Shown here in pieces: positions 49,585-57,296 of a stretch of 64,000 nt of DNA. The DNA lies in the NCBI RefSeq assembly GCF_018129405.1, contig NZ_JAFCLP010000003.1, positions 1-64,000 on the forward strand, given 5' to 3'. Positions within the stretch are counted from its first letter, which is position 1, and every line of letters begins with the position of its first letter. A model generated the notes under the pieces. It saw only the letters and a list, made by a program, of their open reading frames with translations, searched no databases and was not told where the DNA came from. The position numbers were made by a program, and so were the translations under genes. Source of the stretch: Bradyrhizobium iriomotense (GTDB lineage: Bacteria; Pseudomonadota; Alphaproteobacteria; Rhizobiales; Xanthobacteraceae).

Positions 49585-49980
49585 CTACGCGGGCGGGAAT
49601 GCCCGGTGCATGGCGGCGACGGCCTCTTTCGTCTGGCCCTGGACATAAGCCGCAAGCTCGTTCGGCAGCATGTCGATGATCCAGACCAGCCGGCACCGTG
49701 CATCGCCCTCGGCGATCACCTGCACCGAGGCGCTGTAATGCTTCAGCCGCTCGTTGTTGATCGCATAGACCAGACGCTGTCGCGCGTCGTCGCAATCGAC
49801 CAGCACCTCGCGCGCGACGGAGCCGTTGGCGAAGGTGACGATGCGCGCATCGCCGTCGAGCGTGCACGCCGTGACGAAGCCCGGCACCAGCCGCTGCGGC
49901 AGCGCGCCGAAATCGCGCACGGCGTCCCAGACGTCGCGGGCGGGGACGGGGAGGGGGATGTCGTTGTGGATGGAGGCCAT
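49585..49980 (-). CDS. SRPBCC-family (polyketide cyclase/dehydrase-like) protein
   Basis: A 131-residue START-like protein. It begins MASIHNDIPLPVPARDVWDA, the typical first strand and helix of SRPBCC domains, continues with RLVPGFVTACTLDGDARIVT, and ends in the long C-terminal helix (NELAAYVQGQTKEAVAAMHR) that closes the ligand cavity. The second ATG (49980) is chosen over one at 49992. Ligand unknown; stand-alone members bind lipids or aromatic molecules. Leftward, with a family F repeat upstream. Confidence 0.75.
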   Translation of the reverse strand: MASIHNDIPLPVPARDVWDAVRDFGALPQRLVPGFVTACTLDGDARIVTFANGSVAREVLVDCDDARQRLVYAINNERLKHYSASVQVIAEGDARCRLVWIIDMLPNELAAYVQGQTKEAVAAMHRAFPPA

Positions 49981-50002
49981 GGAGATTCCCATTTTGCTGG
50001 AG

Positions 50003-50103
50003 TCATTCCGGGGCGCGCGAAGCGCGAACTCTGGTGCGCAATTGCGCACCTGAGAATCTCGAGATTCCGGGTCTGGTGCTACGCACCATCCCGGAATGAC
50101 GGC
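50003..50103. repeat. Dispersed repeat, family F copy 2
   Basis: GTCATTCCGGGGCGCGCGAA left arm, CATCCCGGAATGACGGCGTA right arm, with AATCTCGAGATT core. Matches 14513-14616. Confidence 0.7.
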
Positions 50104-50127
50104 GTATGTGGAGCGTTTGGTCGCGCC

Positions 50128-50487
50128 TCACACACAAACCGCCTCGATATTGTTGCCGTCAGGATCGATCAGGAACGCCGCGTAATAGGTCGAGCTGTAA
50201 TCCCTACGCGGCCCGGCGCCGCCATTGTCGCGGCCGCCGCTCTTCAGCCCTTCGCTGTGAAACGCCTTGACCGCGTCATGATCCCCGGCGCGAAACGCGA
50301 TATGCGCGCCGTCGGCCTTGCGGCCCTTGTTCAGATGCAGCCACAGCCCCGGCTCGCCCTTCGGCCCGAAGCCGGCATAGCCGTCGCCGCTCGAGCACAG
50401 GACATAACCGAGTGGAGCCAGCACCGCGGTGTAGAAGCGCGTGGCGGCGTCGAGGTCGGCAACGCGCAATCCGATGTGGTCGTACAT
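50128..50487 (-). CDS. VOC-family (glyoxalase/bleomycin-resistance fold) protein
   Basis: A 119-residue single VOC module. The first metal ligand is in YDHIGLRVADLDAATRFYTA, and the final part YYAAFLIDPDGNNIEAVC carries the Glu ligand typical of the family. The start at 50487 follows GGAGACGGA. Stand-alone modules of this kind act as dimers, often as lactoylglutathione-lyase-like or resistance proteins; substrate unknown. It follows the leftward AraC gene on the same strand, 56 bp away. Confidence 0.8.
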   Translation of the reverse strand: MYDHIGLRVADLDAATRFYTAVLAPLGYVLCSSGDGYAGFGPKGEPGLWLHLNKGRKADGAHIAFRAGDHDAVKAFHSEGLKSGGRDNGGAGPRRDYSSTYYAAFLIDPDGNNIEAVCV

Positions 50488-50543
50488 ATTCCGTCTCCAT
50501 TGCAAAGCGCGCCGAGAATGGCGCGCGCCGGAGACGACCCTAG

Positions 50544-51383
50544 TCAGTTCAGGGCAACCCGCTCTTGGAGAATCTTGCGCATCCCCTTCGAGGCTTGGCG
50601 GAACTTCGTCGGCGACACGCCGGCGGCACGATGAAACGTGCGGACGAAGTTGGAGAGGTCGCCGAAGCCGACGTCATAGGCGATATCGGTGACGGCAATG
50701 TCGTCCTCAGTAAGCCTGCGCGCGGCGTGCCGCAGCCGCGAGCGGACCAGATATTGATGCGGGGTGACGCCGAGCACGGCCGAGAACAGCCGCAGGAAAT
50801 GGAACGGGCTGAGGCCGGCCTGCTTTGCTGCCTGTTCGAGGTCGAGCTCGGCATGCGAATTGTCGTCGATCCACAGCGCGGCTTCGACGGCGCGGCGGCG
50901 ATCGCGCGCGGTCGGCGTCGCCGGCTTGCGCGCCTTGCCCGAAACCACATCAATGAAACGGCCCGCGAGAATCTGGCCGATCTCGTCGAGACCCAAGTCG
51001 CTGTTGCCATCTGCTGCCGTCTGGGCCAGTTCGCCCAGCACCATCAGCTCGGGCAACGGCGGCGTCGCGCCGACCTGCCAGATCTCGCGCCGTCCCCCGA
51101 GGGCATCGACCAGGTTCTCGCTGAAGAAGAAGCCGAGGCAGACGTCGCCCGAGACATGCTCGTGCGTGCAGGTGTATTCCTCGCCGGGGGCGCCGACCAG
51201 CATCGAGCCCGCCACCAGCTCGAAGAAGCCGGCGCGGCAATGGCAGCCGAAGCTGCCGGAGCGGACATAGGCGATGGAATAGCCGGTGCGGCATTCCGCG
51301 AACGGCGTGTCGTCCGGTCCCGCATCGCAGCGAAACTCGGAGACCCTCATCGAACGTGTCGTCAGCAGCGTGGTCGCATCCAT
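50544..51383 (-). CDS. AraC-family transcriptional regulator
   Basis: A 279-residue regulator. The N-terminus is a cupin-like sensor (about 10-110; [20 protein letters not shown]). The C-terminal AraC domain holds two helix-turn-helix units, [20 protein letters not shown] near 190 and [20 protein letters not shown] near 240, ending in the family pattern GVSPTKFRQ. It lies 10 bp downstream of the ogt gene on the same strand, a pairing reminiscent of Ada-type alkylation responses, though the protein has no methyl-acceptor Cys domain. Confidence 0.85.
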   Translation of the reverse strand: MDATTLLTTRSMRVSEFRCDAGPDDTPFAECRTGYSIAYVRSGSFGCHCRAGFFELVAGSMLVGAPGEEYTCTHEHVSGDVCLGFFFSENLVDALGGRREIWQVGATPPLPELMVLGELAQTAADGNSDLGLDEIGQILAGRFIDVVSGKARKPATPTARDRRRAVEAALWIDDNSHAELDLEQAAKQAGLSPFHFLRLFSAVLGVTPHQYLVRSRLRHAARRLTEDDIAVTDIAYDVGFGDLSNFVRTFHRAAGVSPTKFRQASKGMRKILQERVALN

Positions 51384-51393
51384 GCGACTCTAT

Positions 51394-51972
51394 CTAGGTA
51401 GGCGCGCGCGGCGGAGCAACGGGCAGCAGCACCTCGAACAGCGTCTTGCTGGCGACCGCCTGGGCGCCCTCCAGCGACAATAGCCGCCGCTTGGAGATCA
51501 CCCCGCCGTAAGGCGAGATCCGGCCGGTGTAGTTGCCGGCCTCCAGAACGCGGTGGCACGGCACGATCAGCATGTAGGGATTTTTGGCGATCGCCTGCGC
51601 CACCGAATGCGCGGCGCCGGAGGCGCCGAGTGCCTTGGCGATCTCGTGATAGGTGCGCGTCTCGCCGCGCGGGATCGTGCAGGCGTATTCGTAGACCCGC
51701 CGGTTGAAGCCGGGCACGCCGCCGGCATCCAGGCTGACATCGGAAAAATCGGGATCGCTGCCCTGCAGTAGGCCCACGATGCCCTCGATCGCAAGCTCGG
51801 TATTGAGCGGAGGCTGCTGCTCGCGCGCCTCGGGATGAGCCTGGAAAATCCGGCGGCGGGTGTCGATCTCCCGCGCCTCCGGCAATTGCACGGCGACCAC
51901 GCCGGTGCTGCTCCAGATGATGCCGCAACGGCCTATCGCCGTGTCGAATACCGTGTAGCCACGCCCCACCAT
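51394..51972 (-). CDS. ogt: Methylated-DNA-protein-cysteine methyltransferase (Ogt-like)
   Basis: A 192-residue suicide DNA-repair protein that removes alkyl groups from O6-alkylguanine. The acceptor motif is LIVPCHRVLEAGNYTG near residue 145, and the recognition-helix region RGETRTYHEIAKALGASGAA precedes it. The ATG at 51972 is preferred over a GTG at 51978 on ribosome-site spacing. It appears co-transcribed with the following AraC gene. Confidence 0.85.
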   Translation of the reverse strand: MVGRGYTVFDTAIGRCGIIWSSTGVVAVQLPEAREIDTRRRIFQAHPEAREQQPPLNTELAIEGIVGLLQGSDPDFSDVSLDAGGVPGFNRRVYEYACTIPRGETRTYHEIAKALGASGAAHSVAQAIAKNPYMLIVPCHRVLEAGNYTGRISPYGGVISKRRLLSLEGAQAVASKTLFEVLLPVAPPRAPT

Positions 51973-52145
51973 GCACACGCCCCACTCAGTGCACGTTTTC
52001 CCCCGACGTCTCGATCATAACACCGCCACAATCCGGCGCACCCAAAATCTTGCCAGGACGTTAACAACCATCCGGGCGGACGCGCCAAACCGCTTGGCGG
52101 GAGGCGCCGTCTCGGCTAATCAGGATGGGCGCGAAGCGCGCGCAC

Positions 52146-52219
52146 GCGGGCGTAGTTCAATGGTAGAACGGCAGCTTCCCAAGCTGCATACGAGGGTTCG
52201 ATTCCCTTCGCCCGCTCCA
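52146..52219 (+). tRNA. tRNA-Gly (anticodon CCC)
   Basis: A full cloverleaf: acceptor GCGGGCG/CGCCCGC, D arm AGTTCAATGGTAGAAC, anticodon stem GCAGC/GCTGC with loop TTCCCAA (anticodon CCC), T arm with GGTTCGATTCC, discriminator T and encoded CCA. The last 44 bases are repeated at 53440-53483, marking this tRNA as an integration target. Confidence 0.95.
52176..52219 (+). repeat. Integration-site repeat, left copy (in the tRNA)
   Basis: The 44 bases from the anticodon loop to the CCA end of tRNA-Gly. They recur without a mismatch at 53440-53483 in the same orientation, the pattern left by integrases that use tRNA 3' ends. Confidence 0.85.
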
Positions 52220-52399
52220 TTCTCCAAATTACGTCAACAACTTGCGCACAGAGCAACGCTCTGAGAACGACAGCTGGTGATACCTACACGCCGGGACTGC
52301 GTGGTGCTGGAAAATAGAAGCTAGCAGAAAAATCCGACCTCTCCGTCAGCGTGTCTTATTGGCCAAGATCGCTAGTGTACTAAAAAAGGGTGCAGTAAT

Positions 52400-53302
52400 T
52401 CATCCCGGTTGAGAGCCTTCCGAAGGCGTTGCCGCGCCAGCACCTATGAAAGCGAGATTTTCCAAATCTTGTTGAGTTGGGACGCGAATCTCGTCCACCA
52501 TGCGAACCAAAGCGTTTCGAGCCAAGATCATGCTTTTCAGGAGTGCCCCGTCCTCAACGCCAGCCGCGCTGTGCGCCGCCTTCGAGCGTACGTTATATAA
52601 TTCCAGGATCTCCTTGTAGGTTTCTAACCGCGTTGCTCCAGGCGGTTCCAGATATGACGCGAGCATGGTCGCGACGCGAAATCGTGTCTCGCCGGGCGTA
52701 GGTGTAAATATCACTTCAATTGCGGCCCACAATGCCAGCATCGACGCTGCGCTTCTTCCGTGTTCGCTAGCGGAATCGTACGCGCGCATCGCGGCCGCAA
52801 AGTTCTTGTTTTGAGTGAATAGTTTGCCAGCGGGCAACCACTTTTGCTTCACCCAATTAAGGTCGTCATGGTCCAGATGTCGCTCATCGGTACGCCCGAA
52901 ACGACGTATCGACTCGAATGATTGAATTGTAGGTTTTGTTTGCTGCGAAATCTCGTCAAAGGGATGATCAGATACCGCGACCACAGCGATGTTCGGAAAT
53001 GCACCGATCCGCAAGAGTGCCGCGATCCACCACATGACCTCGTTAACGCTGAGCTTCTTACCCAGAGGGTTTGCTGTTGGAACCTTGAGTTCAACGTCAA
53101 TGTCGAAGCTACGACCACCGAGTGCGGCGACCCATGGCGCTGGGTGCGACTGTCCGGGCGCTTCCGGCTTTTTGAATGCCATCAGATAGTGCGACATGAG
53201 GTGAGCGTAGATTGGGCGGACGCTTAGCCCGTCACCTAATTCAAATGGTCCACCATCCATTCTGACACCGGCAATGCCGCCGTAGACGAAATCTCCTGGC
53301 AT
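52400..53302 (-). CDS. HEPN-domain (Apea-like) protein on a tRNA-bounded insert
   Basis: A 300-residue protein; the ATG at 53302 has a GAGAGG ribosome site, while the frame continues without a good start to 53446 inside the att repeat. Residues 1-150 are mixed alpha/beta with no recognised motif. The C-terminal part (about 165-280) is helical and matches Apea-like HEPN domains: SMLALWAAIEVIFTP (start of the HEPN bundle), then EILELYNVRSKAAHSAAG with the R-x4-H motif and a closing helix (MILARNALVRMVDEI). HEPN domains with R-x4-6-H are often RNases in toxin or phage-defence systems. As the only gene of the element it is a candidate defence cargo. Codon use is less GC-biased than neighbours. 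Confidence 0.7.
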   Translation of the reverse strand: MPGDFVYGGIAGVRMDGGPFELGDGLSVRPIYAHLMSHYLMAFKKPEAPGQSHPAPWVAALGGRSFDIDVELKVPTANPLGKKLSVNEVMWWIAALLRIGAFPNIAVVAVSDHPFDEISQQTKPTIQSFESIRRFGRTDERHLDHDDLNWVKQKWLPAGKLFTQNKNFAAAMRAYDSASEHGRSAASMLALWAAIEVIFTPTPGETRFRVATMLASYLEPPGATRLETYKEILELYNVRSKAAHSAAGVEDGALLKSMILARNALVRMVDEIRVPTQQDLENLAFIGAGAATPSEGSQPG

Positions 53303-53439
53303 GCGTCCCTCTCGGCGCTGAAGGTCACGATAGAGCGCGACAAGGTAATTGAATGCGCCACAAATCGACACGCAAAAGTAAGAGAATAACCGGAGAATAG
53401 CTCCGCTAACTCGTTGAAAAGACTCGGTACGAATACCCT

Positions 53440-53483
53440 TTCCCAAGCTGCATACGAGGGTTCGATTCCCTTCGCCCGCTCCA
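53440..53483 (+). repeat. Integration-site repeat, right copy
   Basis: An exact 44-bp copy of the tRNA-Gly 3' end, lacking the 5' half of the tRNA. It would be attR if the insert entered at the tRNA. Confidence 0.85.
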
Positions 53484-54001
53484 ACACTCGGCAGGTTTCC
53501 GCCAGGAAGTATCCTCGTTTCATTCCCGGAGACGGGGCGGGCGTCCTTCCCACATGCGCGGCCTCACGGGTCTTCTCGTGTCCTGAACGTCTTCTGCGGC
53601 TGTGTAGCCTTCTTCGAGCGAGCGCGCACCAAAAAGGCCGACCGTGCCCTCGAAGATGCAGCCAGAATGTGCATTGCAGAGTAGCGCGGATGCAGTACCG
53701 CACTACCACAGGGAGTATTGTGATAAATAGCACAACCGAGTGATCATCGCAGCTTGGGTCTTGATCTTCGATACTATTGACTTGAAGCTGACGCACGGGG
53801 CTGGGGCATTTACGTCCCGCAATATCCTGAGACCGTGCGCTTGGCGGCGGACGAGCGCAGGGTTCTCCAACAAGAAAATTTATACGCGCATCGCGGGCGT
53901 CCGGCGCAATTGACCGCGCGCCGCGCCCCTACATTTGTTCCTCACTGATTTCATCGCGCGCGCCTGGAGAGGAGCGCGCCATCTATTGAAGGGGTCTCAA
54001 T
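53484..54001. other. Decayed region downstream of the insert
   Basis: No intact gene. One frame ending at 53684 reads FFERARTKKADRALEDAARM over its last part and looks like the 3' end of a former gene, without a start codon. The stretch is a candidate scar of an older island. Confidence 0.4.
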
Positions 54002-54268
54002 ATGCGTAGAGCAATTGCGGTACTTGTGGTCGTTCTCATCAGTCATGCCGTGACCGGTGGTCATGCCCGTGCTCAACAGGCAGCTTGGTGTGAAGCCAAT
54101 TGCAAGGCGCTTTGCACGAAGATTTGGGGGAGTGCCGGCGCGGCAAATTGTTTCGCTCAAATCCCTTGCTCCAATTACGTCGGCAAGGCGTGCGCGTCTG
54201 CCTCGGTCGTGAACGCACGGTACGTCCTCTATTGCCACAACAACGCGGGAAAGGGGACCTGCCGCTAA
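54002..54268 (+). CDS. Small secreted cysteine-rich protein
   Basis: An 88-residue protein with a signal peptide (MRRAIAVLVVVLISHAVTGG, cleavage near Ala-Arg-Ala-Gln). The mature part of about 62 residues has eight cysteines (WCEANCKALC, ANCFAQIPCSNYVGKAC, LYCHNN, GTC), enough for four disulfide bonds, and a basic C-terminus. The start has an AAGGGG site. No family recognised. Size, export and Cys content resemble defensin-like or inhibitor peptides; in a root-nodule symbiont that raises a host-contact role, but this is only inference. Confidence 0.7.
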   Translation: MRRAIAVLVVVLISHAVTGGHARAQQAAWCEANCKALCTKIWGSAGAANCFAQIPCSNYVGKACASASVVNARYVLYCHNNAGKGTCR

Positions 54269-54525
54269 CGCTGCGAGTCATTGCGTCGGAGCGGCGTCGG
54301 ATTTTCTTGTCGAGCGAATTGCTCAACTTGCAGAGAATCTCGGCCTTCCCTTGACCGAGACCGCAGGCCTTGCACGTGAAGACCGCGACCCCGCCCAAAG
54401 ATTCCAATATATTAGCCCCTCGGACCCGGCACACGCACCTGTCCCGGCTTAAGCTCTGCGTCGCCCCGTCGGGTGCGGTCCTCGTGTCGGGCAATGTTTG
54501 GATGAAGGCCAGGACCTGCAAAGAG
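54269..54525. other. Intergenic region with a coding-like remnant
   Basis: One frame ending at 54452 reads ASDFLVERIAQLAENLGLPL and on to QRFQYISPSDPAH, with codon use like real genes, but it has no start codon. It is probably a truncated gene. The rest presumably holds the promoter of the XRE-cupin gene. Confidence 0.35.
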
Positions 54526-55107
54526 ATGGACCAGCAGAAACTCGACCGCGCGATCGGTCGTCGCTTGAAGACGTTGAGGACGCAGGCGGGCATGACGTTG
54601 AACGAACTCGCAGGCCGCTCCGGCGTCAGCCGGGCCATGATCGGGCGGGTGGAGCGGGCGCAGAGCAGTGCGACGGCCGCGCTGCTCAACAAGCTCTGTG
54701 CGGCGCTCGACGTCACGCTCAGCGACGTCGTCGCACTCGCGGAGAAGCCGCCGGAGCGGCTGGTCCGGCTTGCGGACCAGCCGCATTGGCGCGACCCCGA
54801 CAGCGGCTATCGCCGGCGTCATGCCTCGCCGCCCGATGCGGCCAGCGGCATCGAGATCATCGTCGTCGACCTTCCGGCCGGCGCGCGCGTCTCCTACAGC
54901 CCCTGGGGCCGCAACGCCTTCACCCAGCAGCTCCTGATGCTGGAGGGCGCGGTCTGCGTGCATATCGACGCCAAGACGGTGCGCCTGCGCGACGGCGACT
55001 GTCTCGACTTCGACGTGATGCGCGCGGTGACCTTCGAGAACGAAACCAGACAGGATGCGCGCTACGTCATCATCACGCGGCGCGGCACCTCTTACGGGAA
55101 GATGTGA
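54526..55107 (+). CDS. XRE-cupin transcriptional regulator
   Basis: A 193-residue regulator with an N-terminal XRE helix-turn-helix (about 8-65; LRTQAGMTLNELAGRSGVSR, AMIGRVERAQSSATAA) and a C-terminal cupin (about 110-185; VDLPAGARVSYSPWGRNAFT, VCVHIDAKTVRLRDGDCLDF). Such proteins sense small metabolites through the cupin. The ATG at 54526 begins just before the domain; earlier in-frame codons cross the decayed region. It overlaps the next acetyltransferase gene (TGATG), so the three genes 54526-56086 form one operon. Confidence 0.8.
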   Translation: MDQQKLDRAIGRRLKTLRTQAGMTLNELAGRSGVSRAMIGRVERAQSSATAALLNKLCAALDVTLSDVVALAEKPPERLVRLADQPHWRDPDSGYRRRHASPPDAASGIEIIVVDLPAGARVSYSPWGRNAFTQQLLMLEGAVCVHIDAKTVRLRDGDCLDFDVMRAVTFENETRQDARYVIITRRGTSYGKM

Positions 55108-55619
55108 TGTCGCTGATCGTGCGGGACGCTACGCTCGAGGATGCCGCGGATATTTTGGCCATCTACAATTACGCCGCGCTCAACACCACGGCGGTCTGGA
55201 CCGACGGCCCGGCCGACCTCGCCTCGCGGCGCGCCTGGATGGGCGCAAGGCAGGAGGCCGGCTATCCCGTGCTGGTCGCAATGAAGGGCAGGGACGTCGT
55301 CGGCTTCGCCTCGTTCGGCGATTTCCGCCCCTTTCCCGGCTATCGCCACACGGTCGAGAACTCGGTCTATGTCGGCGAGCGGCATCATCGGCTCGGCGTC
55401 GGCCGCAGCCTGATGGCGGCGCTGATCGAGCGCGCCACGGCCATGAACAAGCACGCCATGATCGCCGGCATCGACGGCGCCAACGCCGCCTCGATCGCCT
55501 TGCATGCCTCGCTCGGTTTCGCCGAGGTCGCCCGCATGCCGGAGGTCGGCTGCAAGTTCGGCCGCTGGCTCGATCTCGTCTTCATGCAGAAGCAGCTTGC
55601 AAGCGGAGTGCGGCCGTGA
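55107..55619 (+). CDS. GNAT acetyltransferase, phosphinothricin/methionine-sulfone type
   Basis: A 170-residue N-acetyltransferase. It begins SLIVRDATLEDAADILAIYN, followed by the family-typical NTTAVWTDGPADLASRRAW, the acetyl-CoA loop HHRLGVGRSLMAALIERA (R-x2-G-x-G) near 95, and a C-terminus with ASLGFAEVARMPEVGCKFGRWLDLVFMQ. This matches the PAT/MnaT group that acetylates phosphinothricin, methionine sulfone and related amino acids. It is translationally coupled to the XRE-cupin regulator. Confidence 0.82.
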   Translation: MSLIVRDATLEDAADILAIYNYAALNTTAVWTDGPADLASRRAWMGARQEAGYPVLVAMKGRDVVGFASFGDFRPFPGYRHTVENSVYVGERHHRLGVGRSLMAALIERATAMNKHAMIAGIDGANAASIALHASLGFAEVARMPEVGCKFGRWLDLVFMQKQLASGVRP

Positions 55620-55621
55620 CG

Positions 55622-56086
55622 ATGCAGATTCGCGCCGGCGACACCTATGATCCCCGCGTCATCGCGCTGCTGGACCATCACGTAACGGCTGCGCGGGCGC
55701 AGACCGCGCCGGGCAGCGCGCATGCGCTCGATCTGGCGGGCATTCGCGCCAGCGACATCGCGTTCTGGACCGGTTGGGACGGCGAGACGCTCGTCGCCAC
55801 CGGCGCGCTCAAGACGCTTTCGCCCGGTCATGGCGAGGTCAAGTCGATGCATACGCTTCAGACCGCGCGGCGGCGCGGCTTTGGCGGCCAGATGCTCCGC
55901 CACATCATCGCAGAAGCCCGCGCGCGCGGCGTGGAGCGGCTCAGCCTCGAGACCGGCTCGTGGGATTATTTCAAGCCGGCGCACGCGCTCTACCAGGCGC
56001 ATGGTTTTGTGCTCTGCGGCCCGTTCGAGGGTTATGTCCGGGATTCCAATAGCTTGTTCCTGACGCTCGATCTGAGCGCTCGCTGA
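55622..56086 (+). CDS. GNAT acetyltransferase
   Basis: A 154-residue acetyltransferase. The acetyl-CoA loop is TARRRGFGGQMLRHIIAEAR near 80 and the C-terminal strand pair reads GSWDYFKPAHALYQAHGFVL. It resembles the YsnE/YafP-like branch, substrate unknown. The ATG at 55622 lies two bases after the preceding stop; a GTG at 55616 overlaps it. Probably functions with the neighbouring acetyltransferase under the same regulator. Confidence 0.8.
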   Translation: MQIRAGDTYDPRVIALLDHHVTAARAQTAPGSAHALDLAGIRASDIAFWTGWDGETLVATGALKTLSPGHGEVKSMHTLQTARRRGFGGQMLRHIIAEARARGVERLSLETGSWDYFKPAHALYQAHGFVLCGPFEGYVRDSNSLFLTLDLSAR

Positions 56087-56125
56087 GCCTCCGGCCAACT
56101 GCCGGGCCTGAAATGCCATCATGCC

Positions 56126-56152
56126 CCTCAAAATGAGTTGCGTACCTCAAAA
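56126..56152. promoter_or_regulatory. Direct repeat before the LacI-type gene
   Basis: CCTCAAAA occurs at 56126-56133 and 56145-56152, 19 bp apart start to start, ending 21 bp before the regulator start. Two-turn spacing suggests a regulator site on one face of the helix; the binding protein is unknown. Confidence 0.35.
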
Positions 56153-56173
56153 CACCTCTGCTAGCCTTCAGCC

Positions 56174-57214
56174 ATGGCCGAGACGCTCACCACCGCCGCG
56201 CTGACGCTGAAAGACATCGCCCGCGAGGCGGGCGTCAGCCTCGCGACGGTCGACCGCGTGCTGCACAACCGGCCGGGCGTGAGGCCGGACACGGTCCGGC
56301 GTGTCCGGGAGGCGATCGAGCGCAACTCCTTCCAGCCGCATGTGGCCGCCGCGGAGCTCGCGCGCGGCCGCGCCCGCCGCTTTGCCTTCGTGATGCCGTC
56401 GGGGCCGAACCCGTTCATGCAGCAGATCGAGGCCTATCTCGGCGAGATGACGGCCTGGCTCTCGGCCCGCCGCCTCAATGTCGAGATGGTCACAACCGAC
56501 GTGTTCGACGCCTCCGTGCTGGCCACCTCATTGGAGGCGCTGTCCGGCGATTACGACGGCGTCGCCGTGGTGGCACTGGATCATCCCACCGTCCGCGCCG
56601 CCATCAACGACCTCGTCGATGCCGGCACCAAGGTCGTGACGCTGGTCTCAGACGTGCCGTCGTCGCGCCGTCACCATTATGTCGGCATCGACAACATCGC
56701 GGCGGGGCGCACCGCCGGTGCGCTGGTCGGGCGGCTGGTCGGCGGGCGCTCAGGCAAGGTGGCTGTCGTCGCGGGATCGCAGGGCCTGCGCGACCATGCC
56801 GAGCGCATCTTCGGCTTCAACCAGGTGATGGCCTCGGAATTCCCCGACCTCAGTGTGCTGCCGGTGCTGGAAGGGCGCGACGAGGACGCGCGCTCGGAGC
56901 AACTTCTGGCACGGCTGTTGGGCAGGCATGCTGACATTGTCGGCCTCTACAACGTCGGCGCCGGCACACAGGGCGTTGCCAAAGCGTTGAGCGAGGCCGG
57001 CCGCGACAAGGTCGTGTTTGTCGGGCACGACGTCACCGCGCTGACGCGCAAGCTGCTGCTGCAGGGTGTGATGGATGCCGCGATCTCGCAGAACCCGGGA
57101 CATGAGGCGCGCGCCGCCGTGCGCGTCCTGCTCGCGCTCGCCCGCGGCGAGCCGATCCTGCGTGAGCAGGAGAAGATCAGGATCGACATCGTGATGCGGG
57201 ACAATCTGCCTTAG
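56174..57214 (+). CDS. LacI-family regulator of the xylose-type locus
   Basis: A 346-residue repressor. The LacI helix-turn-helix with hinge is TLKDIAREAGVSLATVDRVL (about residues 10-30) and then NNRPGVRPDTVRRVREAI. The sugar-binding domain follows to the end (DYDGVAVVALDHPTVRAAIN, HYVGIDNIAAGRTAGALVGR). It is of the LacI subgroup with periplasmic-binding-protein-like ligand domains. It precedes xylB by 82 bp on the same strand and probably controls the downstream sugar genes. Confidence 0.85.
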   Translation: MAETLTTAALTLKDIAREAGVSLATVDRVLHNRPGVRPDTVRRVREAIERNSFQPHVAAAELARGRARRFAFVMPSGPNPFMQQIEAYLGEMTAWLSARRLNVEMVTTDVFDASVLATSLEALSGDYDGVAVVALDHPTVRAAINDLVDAGTKVVTLVSDVPSSRRHHYVGIDNIAAGRTAGALVGRLVGGRSGKVAVVAGSQGLRDHAERIFGFNQVMASEFPDLSVLPVLEGRDEDARSEQLLARLLGRHADIVGLYNVGAGTQGVAKALSEAGRDKVVFVGHDVTALTRKLLLQGVMDAAISQNPGHEARAAVRVLLALARGEPILREQEKIRIDIVMRDNLP

Positions 57215-57296
57215 CGGCAGGTGGATTTGGAAACGGCCCGTTGCGGGGAAGGCGACGTCAAGCTCGCACACCGCGACGGAACAAGAGGAGGATGGC

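Larger units (their letters stand above)
52176..53483. mobile_element. Integrase-less tRNA-Gly-bounded insert of 1.26 kb
   Basis: The DNA between the two 44-bp repeats has the form of an integrated element that rebuilt the tRNA 3' end. Unit length is 1264 bp. It holds one leftward gene with HEPN-type features and no integrase, so it is either a remnant after deletion or a minimal cargo mobilised in trans. Its base composition is clearly less GC-rich than the flanks by eye. Confidence 0.75.

Noticed and set aside
53414-53743. 109-codon rightward frame over the right att repeat
   Set aside because: It translates the tRNA-derived repeat and stops in decayed DNA; no start signal.
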